A program made the translations under genes and the position numbers. From NCBI RefSeq assembly GCF_001676615.1, contig NZ_LYXZ01000038.1:47929-111928 (forward strand): a stretch of 64,000 bases of DNA, written 5' to 3'. Position 1 is the first letter of the stretch. Each line of letters opens with the position of its first letter. Below are positions 16,781 to 24,185 of the stretch, in pieces. The notes below the pieces were generated by a model. The model was not told the DNA's origin, ran no database searches, and saw only the letters and a list, made by a program, of their open reading frames with translations. This stretch comes from Labrys sp. WJW. Its GTDB lineage: Bacteria; Pseudomonadota; Alphaproteobacteria; Rhizobiales; Labraceae.

Positions 16781-18327
16781 GATGCCTCCTGGATCGTGGA
16801 AGCGCTACCCAGCGTGGCGCGCAGAATGGCATCCTCGGAAATCGCGGGGCCGGAGAGATCGGCCGCGACCTTGCCGCGATAGAGCACGAGGACGCGATGG
16901 GCGAGATGGTCGAGTTCGGCGATCTCGGTGGAATGGAACAGGACGGCGCCGCCGGCAGCGGCATATTGCTGAATCAGCGCATAAATTTCATGCTTGGTGC
17001 CGACATCGATGCCGCGGGTCGGATCGAACAACAGCAGCACACGGCTTTGTGCGAACAGCCATTTGGCGATGGCGATCTTCTGCTGGTTGCCGCCGGAGAA
17101 GGATTTCACGCTGGTCCATAAAGCGCGCATCTGCACGTTGAGCCGCCCGAAGACCTGGATGACATCCCTCTCCTCGCCGGCCTCATCGATCAGGCCGAAC
17201 CTGGTATAGCGCTCGACCACCGGCAGGGAGACGTTGCGCTGCCCGTCGAGCTTGAGGAAGAGGGCCTCGGTCTTGCGGTCCTCGGGAACCAGGCTGATGC
17301 CGATACGTGCCTCGATGGCATCGCGCGGGGAGGTCAGGGTCACCGGCTGTCCATCGATGCGGATCTCGCCGCGATATTCCTCCATGCCGAACAGGGCCGA
17401 GAAAAGCTCGAGCTGGCCCATGCCCTGCAGGCCGGCGACGCCGAGAATCTCGCCTGCGCGCAGATCGAAGCCGACATGTTCGAGCCTCTTATGCGTACCC
17501 AGGGCGTTTACCGATAGCACGGGATCGCCGGTCAGCGACGGCACCGGCGGCTTGGGCGGGAAGGAGCGGCCCAGTTCCCTGCCCGCGATCATGCCGATCA
17601 GGTCCTCGTCGGCGACATCGGTAAGGCTGGCGGTGGCGATGTGCTTGCCGCCACGCAGGACCGTGACCCGATCGCAGAAGGCCCGCACCTCCGCCATGCG
17701 GTGGGAAATGAAGACGACCGTGACGCCGTCGCGCTTCAGGCCATCGATCAGGCCGCCCAGCCAATCGATGTCGCGGCCCGAGAGCGTGGAGGTCGGCTCG
17801 TCGAGGAGGAGGATTCTGGGGCGGCGGAACAAAGCGCGCGCGATCTCGATCTTCTGGCGCAGATTGAGATCGAGATCGCGCAGATCGGTATCGAGGTCGA
17901 TTGCCGCCAGGCCGAGCGCATCCAGATGCTCCGCCACTTGGCGGCGCGCCTCGGAGCGGCGGATCTGGCCGAGCAGGGTCGGCGGATAGGGCAGCAGCAT
18001 GTTGTCGAGCACCGTCAGGTCCTTGACGATGGTCAACTCCTGGAAGGCGGTCTGGATGCCGCGCCGATGGGCCGCACGCGGACTGCCGAGCACGGCCTGC
18101 TGGCCGAAGATCTCGAAATGACCTGCGGTCGGCACGATCAGGCCGGACAGCAGCTTGACGAGCGTCGACTTGCCGGCGCCGTTCTCACCCAGCAGCGCAT
18201 GGGTCTCGCCGGCCAGGATCTCGAAGGAGACGCCGTCGACGGCAATGGTCGGCCCGAAGGAACGGCTGATATCGCAGGCCGCGACAGCGGCTTTCGCTGG
18301 CGCGGCCTGGACGGATAAGGACGACAT
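16777..18327 (-). CDS. Sugar ABC transporter ATP-binding protein (RbsA/MglA type)
   Basis: 516 aa from the ATG at 18325-18327. Two ABC cassettes: the first has Walker A GENGAGKST and Walker B LLLDEPTSTLSGRD; the second has the degenerate N-half of this family and SFSGGNQQKIAIAKWL with LLLFDPTRGIDVGTK. This double-cassette layout is typical of the CUT2 importers (ribose, galactose, inositol). A frame extends to 19092, but that part is antiphase to the binding-protein gene. The gene overlaps the permease gene by 4 bases. Confidence 0.9.
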   Translation of the reverse strand: MSSLSVQAAPAKAAVAACDISRSFGPTIAVDGVSFEILAGETHALLGENGAGKSTLVKLLSGLIVPTAGHFEIFGQQAVLGSPRAAHRRGIQTAFQELTIVKDLTVLDNMLLPYPPTLLGQIRRSEARRQVAEHLDALGLAAIDLDTDLRDLDLNLRQKIEIARALFRRPRILLLDEPTSTLSGRDIDWLGGLIDGLKRDGVTVVFISHRMAEVRAFCDRVTVLRGGKHIATASLTDVADEDLIGMIAGRELGRSFPPKPPVPSLTGDPVLSVNALGTHKRLEHVGFDLRAGEILGVAGLQGMGQLELFSALFGMEEYRGEIRIDGQPVTLTSPRDAIEARIGISLVPEDRKTEALFLKLDGQRNVSLPVVERYTRFGLIDEAGEERDVIQVFGRLNVQMRALWTSVKSFSGGNQQKIAIAKWLFAQSRVLLLFDPTRGIDVGTKHEIYALIQQYAAAGGAVLFHSTEIAELDHLAHRVLVLYRGKVAADLSGPAISEDAILRATLGSASTIQEAS

Positions 18328-18404
18328 ACGAATCGGTCCCTGCAAATTTGTGTCACCCGGATAGAAAAGCGGGTCCGCCGGGATGGCACGGACCCACTTC
18401 GCCC

Positions 18405-19529
18405 TCAGTTCTCGGGCTGGCCGACCAGCGCCGCCGACAGGCCGAGCTCCGGCGTCTCGGCCGAATAGATCGAGGCGAACCAGCCGGGATTGGAAACCAA
18501 AGAGGGCTTGAAGGCATTGCAGCCGGCCTTCATCTCGGCCCAGCTGCCTTCCTGGCAGAGCTTGATCGTCTCGTTCGTCACGATCGGCAAAGGCAGCACC
18601 GTGTGCTTGGGAATGTCCTTGCCGTCGAGCTTGGCGACCGCGAGCTTCAGGGCCAGCCCACCCGAATAAGGCGGCGAGGCATAGGAAATGCGGGGAGCGG
18701 CCATCGGCGTGTAGGTGCCGTTGGCGCCCTCGACCTCGGTGCCAACCGGCAGCATCTGGATGCGGCCGCCGTTCGAGCCCTCGCCCGCGCAGGGCTTCAG
18801 CTTGTCGGGGGTGGCGCCTGCCTCGATCTGCATGGTGTTGGCGGTATAGCAGCCCACCTGCATCCACAGCCCGTCGATCTCGTCCCATTTGCGGGTGGCC
18901 ATGATCTTGGACAATTCGGTGCGGGCGACCGCCTGGCTCCACATGCCGACGGCTTCGTTGACGATCTTGATGTCGGGATATTTGGCGAAGACTTCCTTGG
19001 CGGCCTTGGTGCGCAGTGTATCGACCGAGGTGCCGGGCACGCCGGTGATGGCGATGATATTGCCCTTGCCGTTCAGTTTCTTGGCCAGCCATTCGGCCGT
19101 GACCCGCCCTGCCTCGCCCTGGTCGATGGTGACGTTGTAGGCGCAGGGCTCGGTGATCTCGCCGTCATAGGCGATCACCACCACGCCCTTGCCGCAGGCA
19201 TTCTTGACGGCCGCGTTCAGAGCGGTGGGCGAGATCGGGAAGACCACGATGGCCTTAGCGCCGGCCTGGACCATGGCGTTGATTTGCTGGATCTGGCGCT
19301 GGGCGTTGGGCCCGGCGACCTGGACCTGGAGGTCGACCTTGTCGGCCATTTCCTTGCTGGCGGCCATGGCCTTGACCATGTTGGCGGCCTCGCCCTGCCA
19401 GTCATTGCCGATATAGCTCATCGACAGATAGATCTTATATTTGTCCTTGGCTTCGGCCTGCCCGCCAAGGGTGCATAAGCCGAGCAGTCCCGCGCCCAGC
19501 AGGGCAGCGCCGCGCTTTACCAGTCCCAT
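18405..19529 (-). CDS. Sugar ABC transporter substrate-binding protein
   Basis: 374 aa from the ATG at 19527-19529, preceded by GGGAGGGA. The signal peptide ends at AEA-K. The mature protein is a type I periplasmic binding protein: KIYLSMSYIGNDWQ, INAMVQAGAKAIVVFP, VVIAYDGE and GKGNIIAITGVPG. Longer than ribose-binding protein (about 300), similar to less-studied CUT2 receptors. Several Cys pairs (ACGKGV, EPCAY, GCYT, PCAGEG) could form disulfides. First gene of the operon; ligand unknown. Confidence 0.88.
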   Translation of the reverse strand: MGLVKRGAALLGAGLLGLCTLGGQAEAKDKYKIYLSMSYIGNDWQGEAANMVKAMAASKEMADKVDLQVQVAGPNAQRQIQQINAMVQAGAKAIVVFPISPTALNAAVKNACGKGVVVIAYDGEITEPCAYNVTIDQGEAGRVTAEWLAKKLNGKGNIIAITGVPGTSVDTLRTKAAKEVFAKYPDIKIVNEAVGMWSQAVARTELSKIMATRKWDEIDGLWMQVGCYTANTMQIEAGATPDKLKPCAGEGSNGGRIQMLPVGTEVEGANGTYTPMAAPRISYASPPYSGGLALKLAVAKLDGKDIPKHTVLPLPIVTNETIKLCQEGSWAEMKAGCNAFKPSLVSNPGWFASIYSAETPELGLSAALVGQPEN

Positions 19530-19604
19530 TCTTCCCTCCCTGTCAGCCCGCTTCGTTGCGGCGGGCACTTCGACTCGTTGATAAGTCAGCTTCTGTGAGC
19601 TACT

Positions 19605-19621
19605 TTTGATCATAAATCAAA
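19605..19621. promoter_or_regulatory. Probable GntR operator between the transport operon and gntR
   Basis: TTTGAT (19605-19610) and ATCAAA (19616-19621) form a perfect 6-bp inverted repeat with 5-base spacing. It sits in the AT-rich part of the divergent region, about 75 bases before the binding-protein gene and 98 before gntR. The spacing differs by one base from an FNR box, so a GntR site is preferred. Confidence 0.45.
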
Positions 19622-19718
19622 GATCAGAATTTTAGCAAGCCCGGCGACGCTTTCTCCAAACGCCGAACCGACCTACAAGACGAGAACCCGGCATCGGGAT
19701 TTGCAACGCGGAGGTGTC

Positions 19719-20402
19719 ATGAGCGAAATCAGGTCCAAGGCGCGGGAGCCGCTCTCGGTCGTGCGTGTGCAGCGCGCCACCATGCAGGAGGACGTCTATC
19801 GCCAGGCCAAGGAACTGATCCTCAACGGTGACCTGGCACCAGGCCAGTCGATCACCATCCAGTGGCTGGCGGATGCCTTCGGCGTCAGCGCCATGCCGGT
19901 GCGCGAGGCGATTCTACGCCTGACGGCGGAAAAGGCGCTCACCGTGGTGGCCGGGCGCAGCCTCGGCATTCCCCATCTGACCCGCGAGCGACTGGCGGAC
20001 CTGACGCGGACCCGCCTGGAGATCGAGGGACTGGCGGTGTCCTGGGCCGTGCCCAGCCTCCAGCCCGCAACGCTGGCCCGGCTCGATGAGCTGGTCGAAG
20101 AGATGGACAACATCAAGCCGAACAAGGAAGCCCGGAAGATCTATCTGCGCGCCAACCGGGCGCTGCATTTCGAGATCTACCAGGCGAGCGGCTCGGAAAC
20201 CCTGTTCGGCATCATCGAAACGCTCTGGCTCCAGGTCAGTCCCTATTTCAACCTGCTGCAGGAACGCGGCAATTTCGTCGTCTCGAACAAGCACCATCGT
20301 GTCCTGGTCGAAGCGTTGCGATCAGGAGACCAGGGTGGCGCGGTCCGCGCCATCCAGGCCGATATCAGCGATGCGGCCGATATTCTCGAAACCATTCTCT
20401 GA
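19719..20402 (+). CDS. GntR family regulator, FadR/FCD subfamily
   Basis: 227 aa from the ATG at 19719 (GCGGAGG upstream). The N-terminal winged helix (YRQAKELILNGDLAPGQSIT, FGVSAMPVREAILRL) is followed by an FCD ligand-binding domain of all-alpha type with RTRLEIEGLAV, NRALHFEIYQASG and HHRVLVEALRSGD, whose His residues bind a metal and a carboxylic ligand in relatives. It is divergent from the importer/BKACE operon and is its likely repressor, with an acid intermediate as probable inducer. Confidence 0.88.
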   Translation: MSEIRSKAREPLSVVRVQRATMQEDVYRQAKELILNGDLAPGQSITIQWLADAFGVSAMPVREAILRLTAEKALTVVAGRSLGIPHLTRERLADLTRTRLEIEGLAVSWAVPSLQPATLARLDELVEEMDNIKPNKEARKIYLRANRALHFEIYQASGSETLFGIIETLWLQVSPYFNLLQERGNFVVSNKHHRVLVEALRSGDQGGAVRAIQADISDAADILETIL

Positions 20403-20591
20403 CAGGCTGTGTTTTGCTGAAGAGACCGGCTTCTAGCTGGTCCCAACTCTTCGTTTCGATGTGCCTTTGCGAATTCGGGCGAGGTTGTAGGATTGCAAAT
20501 ACCTTGGCTCAGACACTTTCACAGCTGTGTCACATGGTCTGACAATAGTGTCCGCCATGCCGCAAATCGGCGGCATAGCAACCAACTTCCG

Positions 20592-20624
20592 ACCCGGCGC
20601 CCGACACGCCGGGTTCTTTGTTTT
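20592..20624 (+). terminator. Rho-independent terminator, possibly of a small RNA
   Basis: A perfect 8-bp stem (ACCCGGCG 20592-20599, CGCCGGGT 20607-20614) is followed by TCTTTGTTTT. It lies 190 bases after the gntR stop, and a second hairpin (ATGCCG...CGGCAT) precedes it at about 20557-20577. It either ends gntR transcription late or ends a separate short transcript. The rest of 20403-20777 contains no gene that I can support. Confidence 0.6.
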
Positions 20625-20777
20625 CCGAGCGACACGATCGGCATACAGCCTCAAAGCCGACGTCGTTTTCACAGCCGCCCTCAGGCCGCGCGGATGTCTC
20701 TTGAGCAAAGGCCAGCGAGGTTGCATCCTGCCTGAGACGCGGTATGAACAAGGCACGACACCGGGATTGGTTTGGGC

Positions 20778-21380
20778 ATGCAGGCGGATCTATTGAGCTT
20801 TGCCGGCGAGTGGGGAGCGGCCCTGATGCTGCTGCTCTTCTTCGTCAGTGCCGTCTCGCTGCTGCCCCGGCCTGCGCTTTGCATCGTGGCCGGTTCCGCC
20901 TATGGTCTTTACGGCATCCCGCTTGCGCTGATCGGATCCATCCTTGGCGCATCCGTGGCCTACTGGCTCGGCCAGGTGGCTGGCCGCCGCTACGGCCATC
21001 GGCTCACCCGGCGCTGGCACCTGCTGGATGCACTTCGTGAAGCCATTCGGACAAGTGGCTGGCGTATCGTGCTTTTATGCCGTTTCGCGCCGATCGCACC
21101 GTCAAGCCTGATGAGCTTCATGTTCGGCTCGACGTCGACGGCCTTCGGCCCGTTCCTGGTCGCGACCGGGCTTGGCATTCTGCCTGGAATCGCCCTGCAG
21201 GTCGCTGCCGGTGCCGGACTGCGCGCGGGCCTCGATGGTCACCTGTCCACGTTGCAGATCGTCACCTTCGGCATGGGCCTTTGCGCCGGCCTGGCGGCTC
21301 TTCTCTTGCTGGGGCGCAAGATGCGGCAGGTTCTGGCGTCCTATCAGTCTGATCTGACGGCCGAAGACCGGGTTCGGTAG
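20778..21380 (+). CDS. TVP38/TMEM64 (DedA-like) family membrane protein
   Basis: 200 aa from the ATG at 20778. Five or six hydrophobic segments; the central domain contains AGSAYGLYGIPLALIGSILG followed by VAYWLGQVAGRRYG and, later, CRFAPIAPSSLMSFMFGST, matching the SNARE-associated/VTT domain. Such inner-membrane proteins are implicated in lipid scrambling and membrane homeostasis in relatives. No operon partner. Confidence 0.8.
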   Translation: MQADLLSFAGEWGAALMLLLFFVSAVSLLPRPALCIVAGSAYGLYGIPLALIGSILGASVAYWLGQVAGRRYGHRLTRRWHLLDALREAIRTSGWRIVLLCRFAPIAPSSLMSFMFGSTSTAFGPFLVATGLGILPGIALQVAAGAGLRAGLDGHLSTLQIVTFGMGLCAGLAALLLLGRKMRQVLASYQSDLTAEDRVR

Positions 21381-21424
21381 TCCTTCCGCGCGCATAGTGC
21401 CGGCACTGACCCAGCCCAAGCTCG

Positions 21425-21580
21425 TCAACCGCGTTTTCTTCGCCGGATTTTGGCTGCTACCGCCCCCACTACCAGCAGGCCCGCCGCCGTCAGGGCCACG
21501 ATGCCCGTTACGCGGATGGCTGCCAGGGCGAGGATGATCGATGTCAGGGAGTGGATGAGGGCGTCGGCGATACTCAGCAA
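21425..21580 (-). CDS. Possible 51-aa membrane peptide
   Basis: The frame could start at a TTG (21578-21580) and encode two hydrophobic stretches (SIILALAAIRVTGIVALTA, GLLVVGAVAAK) ending in the basic IRRRKRG tail typical of a membrane anchor. No ribosome site or ATG is visible, and an in-frame stop lies not far upstream, so the start may be lost or the frame spurious. Confidence 0.22.
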   Translation of the reverse strand: MLSIADALIHSLTSIILALAAIRVTGIVALTAAGLLVVGAVAAKIRRRKRG

Positions 21581-22058
21581 GGGCGGCGCATACCAATGGA
21601 ATGGGAATGAAGGAGATCAAATCTCGATTACACCGCAAGGATGACAGGAGAGTTGGGCGCTGATGGGGCACTGGCGGAACGAGCCTGGCCTTCGCTCGCC
21701 TTGCCTCCGTCGAGCGGTATTGGGTTCCGGACAATCGGATCACACCCCTGTCACGCCGGTGGCCGATCTAATGGCGGGCAAGGAAGGTCTGAGAAGACGC
21801 CCTGAAGCGTTTTGCGATTTGGCGGCCACGCCAAGCATCACAAAGACGCGTCGAACCAAAGAGTGAGAGCAATGCGGCGTTTCCGTCCAAACGCGCTGTG
21901 CTCTGGAGATCGAAGACGTTCTGCTCAAGAAAATGCGCCAACGCGCATCATGACTATAGAAAAACTGCGATCCAACACGGTCGCAGGTCCCGCCGGTGGC
22001 ACCCATGACGATCGACATGCACAATAGATATCTCGCGCCGGCTCCGGGCGAGGAAACC
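21581..22058. other. Intergenic, no gene recognised
   Basis: Several short frames in both strands, none with a recognisable family or ribosome site. A 12-base string, CTGTCACGCCGG, at about 21750-21761 recurs at about 23288-23299, on the other side of the LuxR-type gene between them; the meaning is unclear. Confidence 0.25.
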
Positions 22059-22430
22059 ATGAGCGGGCCGCCAGCCAAGCCCAGGACGGTCCTCGTCTGT
22101 GGCGACGAGGCTATCGACCAACGCCGCGTCTTCGCCATCCTGGATCGCCTTCTGGCGGATGAGGGGGAATTTCGTATCGTTCATGCCGGCAAGCGTGGTG
22201 CCGACCTGCTGGCCGCCAAATGGGCGGTTGCCCATCGGGTCAGGTCGATTGTCGAGCGCGCGTCCTGGCTCAGATATGGCACATCCGCGGGACCGCTGCG
22301 CAACGAGCATATGCTCAATTTCTACGAGCCCTTCGTGGTGATTGCCTTTCCGGGCGGCAAGGATTGTGCGGACCTGGTTACGCGGGCCCGGCGATCCGGC
22401 GTCCGCATCGTCGAAGCGGCTACCTGCTGA
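22059..22430 (+). CDS. DUF2493 (SLOG-fold, YspA-like) protein
   Basis: 123 aa from the ATG at 22059, which has a GCGAGGA site; in-frame starts at 21996 or 22005 would add about 20 residues. KPRTVLVCGDEAIDQRRVF, then IVHAGKRGADLLAAKWAV and FVVIAFPGGKDCADLVTRA match the Rossmann-like SLOG domain of DUF2493, predicted to bind nucleotides or nucleotide-derived ligands. Such genes are common in phage and accessory regions but also occur alone. It faces the degenerate LuxR regulator gene, with 65 bases between stops. Confidence 0.75.
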   Translation: MSGPPAKPRTVLVCGDEAIDQRRVFAILDRLLADEGEFRIVHAGKRGADLLAAKWAVAHRVRSIVERASWLRYGTSAGPLRNEHMLNFYEPFVVIAFPGGKDCADLVTRARRSGVRIVEAATC

Positions 22431-22495
22431 AGCCTGCAATGTCACGGTTCAGGCGACCGCAGCCGGTCTCGAGTTCGGTCGCCCTTCCGATTGGA

Positions 22496-23212
22496 TCAGT
22501 GAGCGTCGCCGTCGAAAAGATTATTGGTCATATAGGCGATTTCCGTGCGATTGCGCGCCCGGATCTTCTGCATGATGTTGCGGATATGCACCTTGACGGT
22601 GCATTCCTCCATATTGAGCTTGTAGGCGATGATCTTATTGGATTCGCCCTGGCGCAGGCGCTGGATCACCGCCAGTTGCTTGGGTGTAAAGGCCGCCTGC
22701 CGAGACAGGCCCTCATCCTGGCTTTCCTCGCTCCCGAAATCGGCCCGTGACTTCGACGGAAGCAGGCCGCTTGCCGGGACGAAGATGCCACCCGCCGCCA
22801 CCAGGCGTATGGCCGCCAGGGCAACATCGAGGCTGGAGCTCATGCCGATATAGCCACGGGCCCCCTTGCCGAGAGCCGCCACGACCAGCCGGGGATCCTC
22901 GATGTCGGAAACCACGATCACCCGAACGTCGCCGCAATGATGGGCCACACAATCGAGATCGAGCTCCGCGATCGCCTCGGTTGCCTTCTGACCCGTGACA
23001 CAAAACAGGACAATGCAGGGCCCGTAGCCTTCCTCACTCTGGTGCCAATCCGCCAAGCTGGCATATCCCAAGGCAGAAAAGGCAGGGGCGGCAGAGATGA
23101 GGCTGTGTATCAGGCAGCTACGGGTGAGCTGCTTTTCGTCGATGACGGCAATCGTCCAGGGCACACCCTGCCGGTCGTGTTCGGGAGCATGGGGAGTGGG
23201 TATCGGTTCCAC
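22496..23212 (-). CDS. LuxR-type regulator with degenerate receiver (paralogue)
   Basis: 238 aa starting at a GTG. It parallels the 8987-9751 product along its length: FTPKQLAVIQRLRQGESNKI, VKVHIRNIMQKIRARNRTEI in the HTH, VVSDIEDP at the Thr/Ser site, and FCVTGQKATE where the phosphoacceptor Asp should be (Cys again). The acidic pocket is partly kept (IAVIDEKQL). No ribosome site is clear before the GTG. No kinase adjacent on this strand; a bona fide LuxR/kinase pair begins 358 bases away on the other strand. Confidence 0.8.
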   Translation of the reverse strand: MEPIPTPHAPEHDRQGVPWTIAVIDEKQLTRSCLIHSLISAAPAFSALGYASLADWHQSEEGYGPCIVLFCVTGQKATEAIAELDLDCVAHHCGDVRVIVVSDIEDPRLVVAALGKGARGYIGMSSSLDVALAAIRLVAAGGIFVPASGLLPSKSRADFGSEESQDEGLSRQAAFTPKQLAVIQRLRQGESNKIIAYKLNMEECTVKVHIRNIMQKIRARNRTEIAYMTNNLFDGDAH

Positions 23213-23570
23213 GGGAGGGGTCTTTCAGCAAGAAAATGGACCATGAGAACTTCGGCAGCGAATTGTCGAAGTACATAGTGCGCCACCCTGTCACGCCGGC
23301 CACCATTGGAAGGGCAGCCCGCTTGATCTGGATCGGCGAAGATCGATGAGGTGAAAACCTCACTCGTCCGCTTCTCTTGCGGCAAGCGCCTTAGCCGTAA
23401 TGGCTGGCAAGCTCGTCGTGAGACCAATCCCGCCTAGTTGCTCCATTCAACTCCAACTCGTTGGTCAAAGCGACTTTAGAAAACTCTTAGCTCATTTTCC
23501 ATAGTCTGTCTTGGACTAGTCTGGATGGACTAATGGTCTAAGGTCAGCAACTAGCCTAAAGTAGGGTGTC
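23213..23570. other. Divergent promoter region
   Basis: No gene supported. The direct repeat TGGACTA occurs at 23512-23518 and 23526-23532, 14 bp apart, just upstream of the response-regulator gene, and could be a regulator site. The decamer TAGCCTAAAG near 23552 also occurs at 2282-2291. Confidence 0.35.
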
Positions 23571-24185
23571 ATGCACGCCCCATCACCGTTGCACTTGCTC
23601 CTGATCGACGATCACTCGCTCTTGCGCGCTGGCTTGCGCCTTGTGCTCGAGCAAGGCCTGCCGCATGCCATGATCCGTGAGGCCGGTTCGATCGCCCAGG
23701 CCATTGCCGAGGACCAGGTACGGCCTCATGCAGTGCTGCTCGACATCGAGATGCCTGGCCTCAGCGGCATGGAAGGGTTGGCCGTGTTCAGGCGACGCTG
23801 GCCGGGCGCACCGGTGATCATCCTCACCTCGCATGACGATGTCGGCACACGGGCGGAAGCCCTCGCCAAGGGTGCGGCGGCTTTCCTGTCCAAGGCCGAG
23901 CCGACCGATCGTATCGTCGCTACCGTCGAAGGCGCCCTGCGAGGAGAGTCGGGCCCCAGCGAGGTTGCCCATCCGGTCGCCAGAAGCCAGGCCCAGCTCA
24001 CCCCGCGCCAATACGAGGTTCTCGACCATTTGGGCCGGGGCTATTCCAACAAGGTGATCGGGCGGCATCTCAACCTGTCGGAAAATACGGTGCGTGTGCA
24101 CGTCCAGGCCCTGCTGGCGGCTTTCGACGTAGCCAGCCGGGCGGAGGCGGTGGCTGTGGCCCGCGAACGCGGCCTGATACGCTGA
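23571..24185 (+). CDS. LuxR/NarL family response regulator
   Basis: 204 aa. A complete receiver: acidic pair in LLLIDDHSLLRAG, phosphoacceptor D58 in AVLLDIEMPGLSG, Thr in IILTSHDD and K108 in FLSKAEP. The HTH follows: LTPRQYEVLDHLGRGYSNKV, then LNLSENTVRVHVQALL. Its TGA is directly followed by the ATG of the hybrid kinase gene, so the two are translationally coupled and form a cognate pair. Confidence 0.9.
   Translation: MHAPSPLHLLLIDDHSLLRAGLRLVLEQGLPHAMIREAGSIAQAIAEDQVRPHAVLLDIEMPGLSGMEGLAVFRRRWPGAPVIILTSHDDVGTRAEALAKGAAAFLSKAEPTDRIVATVEGALRGESGPSEVAHPVARSQAQLTPRQYEVLDHLGRGYSNKVIGRHLNLSENTVRVHVQALLAAFDVASRAEAVAVARERGLIR

Noticed and set aside
18328..19092. N-terminal extension of the ABC ATP-binding gene
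   Set aside because: The extension overlaps the binding-protein gene in another frame and has no ribosome site; the ABC domain begins normally after the ATG at 18325-18327.
19605..19621. FNR box (TTGAT-N4-ATCAA)
   Set aside because: The spacing is 5 bases, and a divergent GntR regulator explains the repeat better.
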